Assembly (NCBI GenBank): GCA_965205165.1
Contig: OZ242037.1
Location: 1,178,001-1,242,000 of the forward strand
Direction of reading: 5' to 3'
DNA length: 64,000 nt
Source of the DNA: CBDESM01 sp965205165
GTDB taxonomy: Bacteria > Chloroflexota > Dehalococcoidia > Bin125
The notes beneath the pieces are model-generated. The model was given only the letters and a program-made list of their open reading frames with translations. It searched no databases and was not told the origin of the DNA. The translations under genes and the position numbers were made by a program. Positions 16,204-24,614 of this stretch are shown here, in pieces (within the stretch, counting starts at the first letter, position 1; every line of letters starts with the position of its first letter).

Positions 16204-17604
16204 ATGGCTGGACGGACGATCGCGCAGAAGATCTGGGACGAGCACCTGGTGCGCCGCGGCGAAGGCGAACCGGACCTCCTCTACATCGACCTGCACCTCG
16301 TGCACGAGGTCACCTCGCCCCAGGCCTTCGAGGGCCTGCGACTCTCCGGCCGCGCGGTGCGCCGGCCCGAACTGACCCTCGCCACGCAGGACCACAACGT
16401 GCCGACCGACACGCGGGTCGAGCCGTTCGCCGACCCGCTCTCGCAGCAGCAGGTCGAGGCGCTGCGCGCCAACTGCGCCGAGTTCGGCGTGCCGCTCTAC
16501 GACACGCTCGACCCGCGCCAGGGCATCGTCCACATCATCGGCCCCGAGCAGGGCCTGACCCAGCCCGGCCTGACCATCGTCTGCGGCGACAGCCACACCT
16601 CGACCCACGGCGCGCTGGGCGCGCTCGCCTTCGGCATCGGCACCTCCGAAGTCGAGCACGTGCTCGCCACCCAGACCCTGCCCCAGGCTCCGCTCAAGCA
16701 GATGTCGATCGAGGTGACCGGCGAGTTGCCCGGCGGCTGCTCGGCCAAGGACGTGATCCTCACGATCCTCAACCGGATCGGCACCGGAGGCGGCGTCGGC
16801 CACGTGATCGAATACCGCGGCGCGGTAATCCGCGGCCTCTCGATGGACGGGCGGATGACCGTCTGCAACATGACCATCGAGGGCGGCGCACGCGCCGGCC
16901 TGGTCGCGCCCGACGAGACCACCTTCGAATACGTCCGCGGCCGCCCCCACGCGCCCGAGGGCGCGGATTGGGACGCCGCCGTCGCCCGCTGGCGCGAGCT
17001 GAGCACCGACGAAGATGCGGTTTTCGACACCGAGATCGTGATCCCCGGCGCGGAGATCGCGCCATTCGTCACCTGGGGCACCAACCCGGCCCAAAGCGCC
17101 GCCGTCACCGACGCCGTGCCTGACCCCGCGTCGCTGGAAACCGCCTCGGCCCGCGAGTCGGCCGAGCGCGCCCTCGCCTACCAAGGCCTGCAAGCCGGCA
17201 CGCCGATCACCGACATCGCCGTCGACCGCGTCTTCATCGGCTCCTGCACCAACGGGCGGATCGAGGACCTCCGCGCCGCCGCGGCGGCGATCAAGGGCGG
17301 CCGCGTCGCCGAAGGCGTCAGCGCGATGATCGTGCCCGGCTCCGGCCTCGTCAAGCAGCAGGCCGAAGCCGAAGGCCTCGCCGACCTCTTCCGCGACGCC
17401 GGCTTCGAGTGGCGCGAAGCCGGCTGCAGCATGTGCCTCGGCATGAACCCCGACATCCTCAGCCCCCAAGAGCGCTGCGCCAGCACCAGCAACCGCAACT
17501 TCGAAGGCCGCCAAGGCCCCGGCGGCCGCACCCACCTGGTCAGCCCCCCCATGGCCGCCGCCGCCGCCATCCACGGCCACTTCATAGACATCCGCGCCCT
17601 CTAG
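16204..17604 (+). CDS. leuC: 3-Isopropylmalate dehydratase, large subunit
   Basis: 466-aa aconitase-family 4Fe-4S enzyme isomerising 2- to 3-isopropylmalate with LeuD. Cluster cysteines are visible in FIGSCTNGRIEDLRAA (about C348) and in AGCSMCLGMNPD (about C408/C411). VCGDSHTSTHGALGALAFGIGTSEVEHVLATQ is the family signature. RBS CGGAGG precedes the ATG. The gene is in operon with leuA, but the expected partner leuD (and leuB) does not follow; an NYN-domain gene does instead, so the small subunit must be encoded elsewhere. Confidence 0.95.
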   Translation: MAGRTIAQKIWDEHLVRRGEGEPDLLYIDLHLVHEVTSPQAFEGLRLSGRAVRRPELTLATQDHNVPTDTRVEPFADPLSQQQVEALRANCAEFGVPLYDTLDPRQGIVHIIGPEQGLTQPGLTIVCGDSHTSTHGALGALAFGIGTSEVEHVLATQTLPQAPLKQMSIEVTGELPGGCSAKDVILTILNRIGTGGGVGHVIEYRGAVIRGLSMDGRMTVCNMTIEGGARAGLVAPDETTFEYVRGRPHAPEGADWDAAVARWRELSTDEDAVFDTEIVIPGAEIAPFVTWGTNPAQSAAVTDAVPDPASLETASARESAERALAYQGLQAGTPITDIAVDRVFIGSCTNGRIEDLRAAAAAIKGGRVAEGVSAMIVPGSGLVKQQAEAEGLADLFRDAGFEWREAGCSMCLGMNPDILSPQERCASTSNRNFEGRQGPGGRTHLVSPPMAAAAAIHGHFIDIRAL

Positions 17605-17607
17605 AAT
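17602..17607 (+). promoter_or_regulatory. Candidate -10 box overlapping the leuC stop codon
   Basis: TAGAAT begins with the TAG stop of leuC and lies about 38 nt before the NYN gene, which has its own AAGG ribosome site. It would give that gene a promoter separate from leuAC. Confidence 0.3.
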
Positions 17608-17645
17608 GAATCTGCGCCGCGCACCGTCGCGTAAGGGATAAACCA

Positions 17646-18284
17646 ATGGGCGACAACGCCAACCGCGTCTTCATCTACTGGGACAGCTCGAACATCTTCC
17701 ATGAAGCCCAGCGCCTCGCGGAGGAGCGCGAACAGGGCCCGGACGCCCGGTACCGCGTCAGGATTCACTTCGAGCGGATGCTGCGGCTTGCCCATGCGGA
17801 TCGCGAGATGGTCCACGCAGTCGCAGCCGGTTCGATCCCGCCGGAAGTCCGGCAACTGTGGAACCGGCTGGAAGCAAGCGGCGTAGAGGTAAATCTGTTC
17901 GATCGGGGCGATGCCGGTCGCGGCGAGCAAGAGGTGCCCGATCGCATTCTGCAACTGGAGATGGTCGGCCACGCGCTCGACTACAACGGCGATCCTGGCA
18001 TTGCGGTGCTTCTCACAGGCGATGGCGCGGGGTATTTTGAAGGCAAGGGCTTTCAGGTCGCCATCGAGAGGATGTACAAGAAGGGCTGGCGGATTGAAGT
18101 GCTCTCTTGGGCTCACTCCTGCAACCAGCGGATGCGGCGATGGGCGGAAGACAACGGAGTGTTCGTGCCGCTTGATGACTTCTATGACGCAGTCACGTTC
18201 TTGGAGCCCTCGCGGCCGGGCCACGAACTCGCCCTTGGTCGTGATGTTGCGCCGTTGGACCTCGGCAAGCGGCCGATATCTTAG
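17646..18284 (+). CDS. NYN/PIN-like domain protein (putative ribonuclease)
   Basis: 212-aa protein of the NYN branch of the PIN-like nuclease superfamily. The first acidic motif is IYWDSSNIFHEA (about 10-21). The second is VLLTGDGAGYFEGKGFQVAIERM (about 121-143), giving the clustered aspartates that bind metal. The segment LSWAHSCNQRMRRWAEDNGVFVPLDDFYD closes the fold. NYN proteins cleave RNA in processing or defence; the target here is unknown. It overlaps by 4 bp, tail to tail, the aminotransferase-like gene on the minus strand. Confidence 0.8.
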   Translation: MGDNANRVFIYWDSSNIFHEAQRLAEEREQGPDARYRVRIHFERMLRLAHADREMVHAVAAGSIPPEVRQLWNRLEASGVEVNLFDRGDAGRGEQEVPDRILQLEMVGHALDYNGDPGIAVLLTGDGAGYFEGKGFQVAIERMYKKGWRIEVLSWAHSCNQRMRRWAEDNGVFVPLDDFYDAVTFLEPSRPGHELALGRDVAPLDLGKRPIS

Positions 18285-19582
18285 CGCCGATCAACCGTCA
18301 CAAGCGCAGCGTCCAGCGTCTCGGCCGCCTCATCAATCTGCGCCTCAGTCGTCGTCGCCGGCGGGACCAGCCGCAGCACTGATCCCTCGCGGCGTTGGCT
18401 GAAGATCAGGCCGGCTTCCAGGCAGCGTTTCGCGATCTCGCGGCCCTCGGTCGTTGCCGGCTCTTTGGTTTCCTTGTCGCGGACCAGTTCTATGCCGTGC
18501 AGGAGGCCGCGGCCGCGGATGTCGCCGATGATTGGGAAGCGGTCGGCCAAGGCTTCTAGTTTGCCGCGGAGGTAGTTGCCGATTCTGGTTGCTTTTTCGG
18601 GGATGTTTTCTTCGGCGATCACGTCCAGCGTGGCGATGCCGGCGGCGCAGGCGAGCGGGTCGTTGCTGTGGCTGTGGGTGACGATGAACTCTTGCTCGGC
18701 TACTTTGTCCTCGATCTCGGCGCTGGTGCTGACGCTGCTGATGCAGATGCCGCCGCCGAAATGCTTGGCCAGCGTCATGATGTCGGGCGTCACGCCTTCG
18801 GTTTCGCAGGCGAACATCGTGCCGAGCTTGCCGAGCCCGGTCTGCTCCTCGTCGAGGATCAGCAGCATGCCGCGATCCTTGCAGCGCTGGTGGAGTTCGG
18901 GCAGCCAGCCTTCCGGCGGCTCGATCACCCCGCCGGCGCTGAACAGCGGCTCGGTGATCACCGCGGCCGGACGGCTCGTGGTCTGCGCGTCGATCAGCTC
19001 GAAGCTGGCGTCGAGGCAGGCGTACTCGCAATCGGGGAACGTCCGCCCGACCGGGCAGCGGTAGCAGTACGGCGCGAGCATCGCCATCGTGCCCGGCGCG
19101 GGCGGGCCGTAGCCCGCGTGCCAGCCGGCGTAGGTCAGCGCGCGGGTCGCGTCCGACATCCCGTGGAACGAAACATGCGGGCTGATCACCTCGAAGCCGC
19201 CTGTGTACTTGCGGGCGATGTTGACCGCCGCCTCGTTCGCGTCGGCGCCCGATTGCAGGAACATGCTCTTCTGCAGCGGCGCCGGCAGCAGCTCGCCGAG
19301 CCGCGCGGCCAACTCAATCTCCTTGTCGTTGAAGTAGCTGCTGTGCGCGTGGATCAGCGTGTCGCAGGCCTCCTTCACCGCCGCCGCGACGGTCGGAGGG
19401 TTGTGCCCCAGCGCCGCGCACATCTGCCCCGAGTTGAAATCCAGGAACCGCTTCCCGTTCACGTCCTCCACAACCGACCCCGACCCGCGCACGAACACGG
19501 GCCCGCTCAGCGGCCCCTTGTCCATCCGCCCGCGGAACGAGTACCGCCCCGCCGCCTCCAAGAACTCCGCTTCGCTCTTCAT
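18281..19582 (-). CDS. Class III PLP-dependent enzyme, 2,2-dialkylglycine decarboxylase/aminotransferase-like
   Basis: 433-aa cytosolic PLP enzyme. Family landmarks are SGADANEAAVNIARKYTGG, the cofactor Asp in LILDEEQTGLGKLGTMFACE, and the Schiff-base lysine in MTLAKHFGGGICISSV. The segment EFIVTHSHSNDPLACAAGIATLDVI resembles 2,2-dialkylglycine decarboxylase more than ornithine or GABA transaminases, but substrate assignment from sequence alone is weak. A TATCCT hexamer ends 7 nt before the ATG at 19582 with no Shine-Dalgarno, so the mRNA may be leaderless. Confidence 0.82.
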   Translation of the reverse strand: MKSEAEFLEAAGRYSFRGRMDKGPLSGPVFVRGSGSVVEDVNGKRFLDFNSGQMCAALGHNPPTVAAAVKEACDTLIHAHSSYFNDKEIELAARLGELLPAPLQKSMFLQSGADANEAAVNIARKYTGGFEVISPHVSFHGMSDATRALTYAGWHAGYGPPAPGTMAMLAPYCYRCPVGRTFPDCEYACLDASFELIDAQTTSRPAAVITEPLFSAGGVIEPPEGWLPELHQRCKDRGMLLILDEEQTGLGKLGTMFACETEGVTPDIMTLAKHFGGGICISSVSTSAEIEDKVAEQEFIVTHSHSNDPLACAAGIATLDVIAEENIPEKATRIGNYLRGKLEALADRFPIIGDIRGRGLLHGIELVRDKETKEPATTEGREIAKRCLEAGLIFSQRREGSVLRLVPPATTTEAQIDEAAETLDAALVTVDRR

Positions 19583-19609
19583 GGGTCGCAGGATAGCAGG
19601 TCGCGGCGG

Positions 19610-22141
19610 CTACTCGCCTTCGGGCAGCGCCTGCGGGAACTCGGACTCGCTGAAGATCAGGCGGAAGCGCCCCTTGGCCGGGCCGTTGGCGATCACCACT
19701 TCGCCGCCGCTGAAGTGGCGCTCCAGCGCCTCGAGCAGGCGGCGCTTGTAGTCGGTGTCGGCGCTGCCGGCCAGGTGCTGGCCCTTGGTCTCGAAGATCA
19801 GCAGCGTCGAACCGCCGCCACGCGCATCGTGCAGCGCCACGAAGTCCGGCCAGACCCGCTGCGGCTTCCAGCCGCGCAGGTAGTACTCGTTCTGCTGCCG
19901 CACCGCGACGCGATGCCACCACTGGATCGCCTTCTCCTGATCCAAGTAGCGGGCGAAATTGCGCTCCAAGTCGGAATCGAATTCCTTGTCGAAGATCGGC
20001 TCGAACAGGCTCAGCTGCGGCGGTTGACCGAAGGTCGTGAAGGGCTGCTCACCCCTGCCGATCTCGATCTCGTATTGCTTGACCATGCAATAGTTGGCCG
20101 AGTCGGTCTGCAAGTCGAACCGTATATCGCCGCTCTTCAACTTATCGGCAAACTGGCGCTCCGCGAGATGTTCCACTTGCACCGCGACATGGTCGATCAA
20201 CGCCTGCACCAAGCCAGTTCGATTGTTGAACAGGTATTCTTCCGGCTGGTTGTGCTGCGCCATCAGCCAGTCCGCCATTTCGCGGGCGATCCGTGCGGCT
20301 TGCCAAGCGTTCGGAATGAGGTCCGCCAGCCGCCGGGCATACCACGAGAGTTTGAAAGTTCGATCCACGTCGACGGCTTGGGCCTCGTGGAATTCCGGCG
20401 GCAACTCGCCGAGGTCGACGGTGGCGGTCTCCAGCCCGCGTGCTCGCTCGTACGACGATTGAATCAGCGTGGGGCCGATGCTTTGCCAGTCGATCGCCGG
20501 CAGGATGTGCTTGTGATAGTCGAGCTCGTCCCATTCCCCGCCGCTGCGGTGCGAAACTTTGGGCAAGAATATCTCGCGTCCCTGATGCCGCTCCCGGCGA
20601 TGAACGGTGATCGGCTTGCGCTCCCCTGCGTCCTCGCTTGCGACATCGCTGCCGAGGCCCGTGAGGCCTGCTTGCTCGAGGCTGGCGCGGACCTGCTCGA
20701 CCGCTTTTCCGACATCGGTGTTCCAACAATATACGTAGCATTGGTCGAGCCGCTCCCGCCCGGTGCGCCGCGCATGCGGCTGCCGCATCACCCGGCCGAC
20801 CAGTTGCGTCACCGCCTTCTGCGCGGTCGTGTTGTCGAGCATCACCAGCATGTACGCGAACGGGCAGTCCCAGCCCTCCATCAGCGCCGCTTTGGTGATG
20901 ATCCAGCGCACTTCGGAGTACTCCGAGAGCAGATCTTCACCGGCGAGCTCGTCCAGCTGTGCTGACTTGACCCTCACCGCTTCCGCGGCCACGCCCAACG
21001 TGCCGGTTAAGTATTCCCGCACATCCTCGGCGTGGACGCGCTCGCCGTCGCGCTGGTCCTTACCGGTCCGCTCCACGCGCACCACGGCGATTGGACGGAT
21101 ATAGCGTCCCTCGTTCCGATCGAGCGATTTTGCCTCGGCCTCGATCTGGTCGAGTTCGTGCTCGGCCAGCCGCAGCGTATCCTTCCAATGAGCGTTGGGC
21201 AACGTTGCCACTTGGACCGGCAGTTTGATCATCTCCTCCGCCTTGAGCGCGGGGCCGCCGATATCGACGAGCAGGTTGCTGATCCCGCGATTGGGCGTGG
21301 CGGAGAGTTCGATCACCATGCTCGGGTCGAGCCGGTTGACCGAGCGGACGAATTCATGGTTCGCATCGCGGCTGCGGGCACCGTAGGCTTTGTGCGCCTC
21401 GTCGAGCACGACGACCGGGCGCACCATTTTGAATACGTTGAACAGGCTGCGCTTGATCGGGCCACGCTCGTCGGCGGGGTCGATGCGCTCGAGGTCGGGA
21501 TGCTCCGCCAGCAGTTTGCCGTCGCCGAGGATATCGTCCTCGTCCGGGAACAGTGTCGGGTAACGCCCGCTGTCGCGGAACATCTTGAGGAATTCCCTGC
21601 CCTTCTGCCGATTGGCGGCGGGCAGCATCACGAGCATCACGCAGAGGTAGTGCGCGATGTCGGCGCGGCTGAATTCATCGTCCTTTTCGAGCATCTTCAC
21701 GCGACCGCCGGATGCGCGTTCGAGCATCTGCCGGTACGGATGCTCGCGGTTCCACAGCGCCTTCTTGGTCTGTTCGTAGATTGCGCGGGTCGGCATCAGC
21801 CACAACGTCAGGCCGGTCTGCCGATTCAGGCGCTCCAACGCCGCGGCCGCGAGCAGCGTCTTGCCGCCGCCAGTGGGGATCTTGAGGCAGATATGCGGTA
21901 TCGGGCGGCCCGCGTCGTCCGTTCGCTGCACGTAGCCGTCGCCCGGGTACGGGATGCCGCCCTTGATAGCCAACAGGCTCCAAGCCTTGCGCGGAAAGTC
22001 GCGCATCTCCTCCGTCGGATCCACCCCGATATCGCTGACCGCCGATACGGTCTGCTCGGACTCGACACGCGCACTCGCAAGCGCATGCAGCCAATGCCCG
22101 AACCGATCAAGCGTCTCAGCCTGGTACTCTTTGAGTTCCAT
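19610..22141 (-). CDS. Type III restriction subunit (Res-like helicase/nuclease) of RM locus 2
   Basis: 843-aa DEAD-box translocase with nuclease. It opens MELKEYQAETLDRFGHWL (Q-motif-like), Walker A is IPTGGGKTLLAAAALERL (TGGGKT at 90-95), and motif II is VVLDEAHKAYGARS. SATPNRGISNLLVD and the MEGWDCPFAYMLVMLDNTTAQKAVTQLVGRVMRQP block are helicase motifs V-VI. Near the C-terminus RVWPDFVALHD...LLIFETKGQHLAG is a PD-(D/E)xK nuclease motif. It starts 4 bp after the methyltransferase stop, the canonical mod-res order. Cleavage would depend on the Mod subunit for sequence recognition. Confidence 0.9.
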   Translation of the reverse strand: MELKEYQAETLDRFGHWLHALASARVESEQTVSAVSDIGVDPTEEMRDFPRKAWSLLAIKGGIPYPGDGYVQRTDDAGRPIPHICLKIPTGGGKTLLAAAALERLNRQTGLTLWLMPTRAIYEQTKKALWNREHPYRQMLERASGGRVKMLEKDDEFSRADIAHYLCVMLVMLPAANRQKGREFLKMFRDSGRYPTLFPDEDDILGDGKLLAEHPDLERIDPADERGPIKRSLFNVFKMVRPVVVLDEAHKAYGARSRDANHEFVRSVNRLDPSMVIELSATPNRGISNLLVDIGGPALKAEEMIKLPVQVATLPNAHWKDTLRLAEHELDQIEAEAKSLDRNEGRYIRPIAVVRVERTGKDQRDGERVHAEDVREYLTGTLGVAAEAVRVKSAQLDELAGEDLLSEYSEVRWIITKAALMEGWDCPFAYMLVMLDNTTAQKAVTQLVGRVMRQPHARRTGRERLDQCYVYCWNTDVGKAVEQVRASLEQAGLTGLGSDVASEDAGERKPITVHRRERHQGREIFLPKVSHRSGGEWDELDYHKHILPAIDWQSIGPTLIQSSYERARGLETATVDLGELPPEFHEAQAVDVDRTFKLSWYARRLADLIPNAWQAARIAREMADWLMAQHNQPEEYLFNNRTGLVQALIDHVAVQVEHLAERQFADKLKSGDIRFDLQTDSANYCMVKQYEIEIGRGEQPFTTFGQPPQLSLFEPIFDKEFDSDLERNFARYLDQEKAIQWWHRVAVRQQNEYYLRGWKPQRVWPDFVALHDARGGGSTLLIFETKGQHLAGSADTDYKRRLLEALERHFSGGEVVIANGPAKGRFRLIFSESEFPQALPEGE

Positions 22142-22145
22142 CAGG

Positions 22146-23804
22146 TCACCCGCCGGCGCGGTGCAGCTCGTAGGGCAGTTGGCAGAACGTGATGTTCATC
22201 CTGCTCAGCTCCCGCTGCCCGATGAACTTGCCCGCGGCGAAGACGACGGCGCTGCGCCCCGGCTCAGCCGCCCGGATTCGCTTCGCCTGATCCTCAGTGA
22301 ACACGGCATCATTCGATTGCAGCCATTCGAGGTCCGGCTCGTAGAACAGGTAGTAGTCGGTGCTCTCGTCACCGAAGAACCAGCCGTCATCACGCGGTTT
22401 CAATTCCGCCCCATCAACCGAAACACCGGTCGCCGTATAGAGCAGATACGCCGCCAGCTCCGCATACGGTGGAAGCGAATCTCCCTTCAGCATCGTCTCA
22501 AGATCAAGCGGTTCCCCCAGCGTGCAATAGGCGAACGAGCCGCCAAGCCCGTCGCGGAGTTGCGGATTCTTGGCTTCTGGAATGCCCTTAATCACGCGAC
22601 GCACCCGTTCCGCAGTAGTTTTATCAGCGTAATCCTCGAGCTCCACTAGGATGAATCTCCGACTCCCACCATCATCAGCATTGAGCGCGAGGGCTGCGTG
22701 TGCAGTCGGACCGGAACCAGCGAACGAGTCCAATACCAATCCATCATTTGGCATAGCAATTTGGAGAATCTGGCGAATCAGCGTGTGTGGTTTCGGATTC
22801 GGGAAATCAAGGCCGATTCGATTCAATTCTTGCGTACCGCTTTGCGTGTGACCAACATCACGGTATTTCCAGATGGTCAGTGGTGTCACTCCTTGCTTCA
22901 CTTCTGAGAGAAATCGCTTAACTGATGGCACATTATCTCCATTCGGGCCGAACCAGATGCGTGCATCAGCCACGAGTTCTTCAAAGCGCTCGGCGGTACA
23001 CCGCCAACATCGCCCGGGCGGTGGATTCACCACGCGCCCGGACGGCGTAGTGATCGAGTAGTCATATTCAGACGAGTAAGTTTTAACGTCTAGTCCGCTT
23101 GATTTCCATGGTCCGCGCAGGTCATTGTCAGGATTTACATAGCGAGCATTCTGTTCCTCAGTTCGTGGTAGCGGAATAATCCGCCATATTGAGCGATCCT
23201 TCGCGAATGCTATGATAAAGTCATGGTTGTCCGAAAAATGGCGAGCATCGTTTTGTGGACTGTACTTCTTCTCCCAGATTATGTTGGTTAGGAAGTTTTC
23301 AGCACCAAAGATATCCTCCATCAATGCGCGAAGGCGGTGTTGTTCATGATCATCGATCGAAACGAAGATCACGCCATTATCTGCGAGCAGATCTCTCAAG
23401 AGATTCAGCCGGGGCAGCATCATGCACAACCACTTGTCATGCCTTTCTAAGTCCTCACTGTCTACCGGACTCTCATCCGCATACCACTCAGATAGTAGCG
23501 GAGTGTTCACATTGTCGTTGTAGCACCACTTCTCTTTGCCCGTGTTGTAAGGAGGATCGATGTAGATGCAGTTGACTTTGCCGGCATATCTCGGGAGCAG
23601 TGCCTTGAGGGCGTGGAGATTGTCACCGTGGATGATCAGGTTATCGTCGGGCAGAGCGGAACTTAGAACAGGTGTACCCCCCCCCCCCCCTCGATTCTGG
23701 TGCTTCGGGAAGGATTTCGCAGGGTCGACGATCAGCGGGCGGTGGGGCACCGTCAGGTGATGCGCGTAGATGTGCTGCTTGCCCTTGAACTCCAGTGTCG
23801 GCAT
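22146..23804 (-). CDS. Type III DNA methyltransferase (Mod-like) with an in-frame poly-G tract
   Basis: 552-aa beta-class adenine methyltransferase. Motif IV is NCIYIDPPYNTGKEKW (DPPY at 83-86). NGVIFVSIDDHEQHRLRALMEDIFG is typical of Type III Mod. The recognition region follows, then motif I LVLDSFAGSGPTAHAALAL. Codons 39-43 are five glycines encoded by an uninterrupted run of 14 G on the coding strand; at this length the frame is open, and a change of one or two bases would truncate the protein after about 40 residues. From about 22,400 to 23,650 the DNA is markedly richer in A+T than flanking genes, suggesting transfer. A TAGCAT ends 6 nt before the ATG with no Shine-Dalgarno, so it is possibly leaderless. 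Confidence 0.9.
   Translation of the reverse strand: MPTLEFKGKQHIYAHHLTVPHRPLIVDPAKSFPKHQNRGGGGGTPVLSSALPDDNLIIHGDNLHALKALLPRYAGKVNCIYIDPPYNTGKEKWCYNDNVNTPLLSEWYADESPVDSEDLERHDKWLCMMLPRLNLLRDLLADNGVIFVSIDDHEQHRLRALMEDIFGAENFLTNIIWEKKYSPQNDARHFSDNHDFIIAFAKDRSIWRIIPLPRTEEQNARYVNPDNDLRGPWKSSGLDVKTYSSEYDYSITTPSGRVVNPPPGRCWRCTAERFEELVADARIWFGPNGDNVPSVKRFLSEVKQGVTPLTIWKYRDVGHTQSGTQELNRIGLDFPNPKPHTLIRQILQIAMPNDGLVLDSFAGSGPTAHAALALNADDGGSRRFILVELEDYADKTTAERVRRVIKGIPEAKNPQLRDGLGGSFAYCTLGEPLDLETMLKGDSLPPYAELAAYLLYTATGVSVDGAELKPRDDGWFFGDESTDYYLFYEPDLEWLQSNDAVFTEDQAKRIRAAEPGRSAVVFAAGKFIGQRELSRMNITFCQLPYELHRAGG
23677..23690 (-). repeat. Homopolymeric G(14) tract inside the mod gene
   Basis: Fourteen consecutive C on the + strand, i.e. 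G on the coding strand, encoding GGG GGG GGG GGG GGT near codon 40 of the methyltransferase. It is the only long homopolymer noticed in the window. Such tracts slip during replication and switch mod genes on and off in known phasevarions. Confidence 0.9.
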
Positions 23805-23972
23805 GGGGAGATGCTAGGCCTCAGCCCGCTTCGGCTCAAACGGAATCCCGAAAATTCAGGGAACGCACAATTGACATCGATCAGGTGCCTACCCACATCA
23901 GCACTCGGCATCAAGCCGACCTTCGGCGGTGGCGCGGCAAGGTGCTAGGATGGGCGGGCAAGGAGGGGTGCC

Positions 23973-24188
23973 ATGCCGGTGATGACGGTCGAGGAAGTGC
24001 TGCGGAGCAATCTGGATGATGATGAGCAGTACGACAGCTGCGCGGAACTGTTGCAGCTGATAGATGAGCTCCACAAGGACATCACCCCGGAGCAGTGGGC
24101 GGAGATCAGGGCGGCCGCAGATGCCGCGAGGCGGGAAGAGTGCGGGCAGCACGAGCCCGATGATCTCGCGGCGTCGCGGCCGCGATGA
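23973..24188 (+). CDS. Putative antitoxin of a PIN toxin pair
   Basis: 71-aa acidic protein, MPVMTVEEVLRSNLDDDEQYDSC..., with a helical LLQLIDELHKDITPEQWAEIRAAADAARR segment. It has no recognisable DNA-binding motif. It is called an antitoxin from context: its stop overlaps the start of the PIN toxin by 4 bp (ATGA), which is the usual design of type II modules. RBS AAGGAGG precedes the ATG, and TAGGAT about 23 nt upstream is a possible -10. Confidence 0.65.
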   Translation: MPVMTVEEVLRSNLDDDEQYDSCAELLQLIDELHKDITPEQWAEIRAAADAARREECGQHEPDDLAASRPR

Positions 24189-24604
24189 TGCGTGCGTTCG
24201 TCGACGCTTCTTTCATCCTCGCGATCCTGTTCGCATCCGAACGCCACCACGAGCGCGCCAGGCAAATGGCGGCACAGGACGGCCTGCGCATGTTCACGAC
24301 GCGGGAGATGATCTTCGAAGTGTTGGCGAAGGTGAGCCGCTGGGGTCCGATGCCGCGCCGGATCGCCCTCAATTGGGCGCTCCCGGTTCTGGAGGGGACG
24401 AGCAAGACGGCCTGCGTTCGAACGACGCTTGAGCACGTTCTGGCGGCCGCAGCCCTCTACTCCAGGCGGCCGGACCAGCGGTATTCACTGGCAGATTGCC
24501 TCTCGATGACGATGATGGACGAGCTGGGCATCCCGACGGTGCTGACGTTCGACCGGGACTTCCACGGGGAGGGGCGGTACACGGTGCTGCCGGGGCGGGC
24601 CTGA
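24185..24604 (+). CDS. PIN-domain toxin (VapC-like ribonuclease)
   Basis: 139-aa PIN nuclease. Conserved acidic residues are at D7 (MRAFVDASFILAILF), E45 (REMIFEVLAKV), D104 (YSLADCLSMTMM) and D123/D125 (VLTFDRDF), the metal-binding set of VapC-type toxins that cleave tRNA or rRNA. It is translationally coupled to the preceding 71-aa gene. It lies immediately beside RM locus 2 and ends 11 bp before the convergent phytanoyl-CoA dioxygenase gene. A second, broken PIN gene lies 1.1 kb further on. Confidence 0.85.
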   Translation: MMRAFVDASFILAILFASERHHERARQMAAQDGLRMFTTREMIFEVLAKVSRWGPMPRRIALNWALPVLEGTSKTACVRTTLEHVLAAAALYSRRPDQRYSLADCLSMTMMDELGIPTVLTFDRDFHGEGRYTVLPGRA

Positions 24605-24614
24605 GGCGCCGCGA

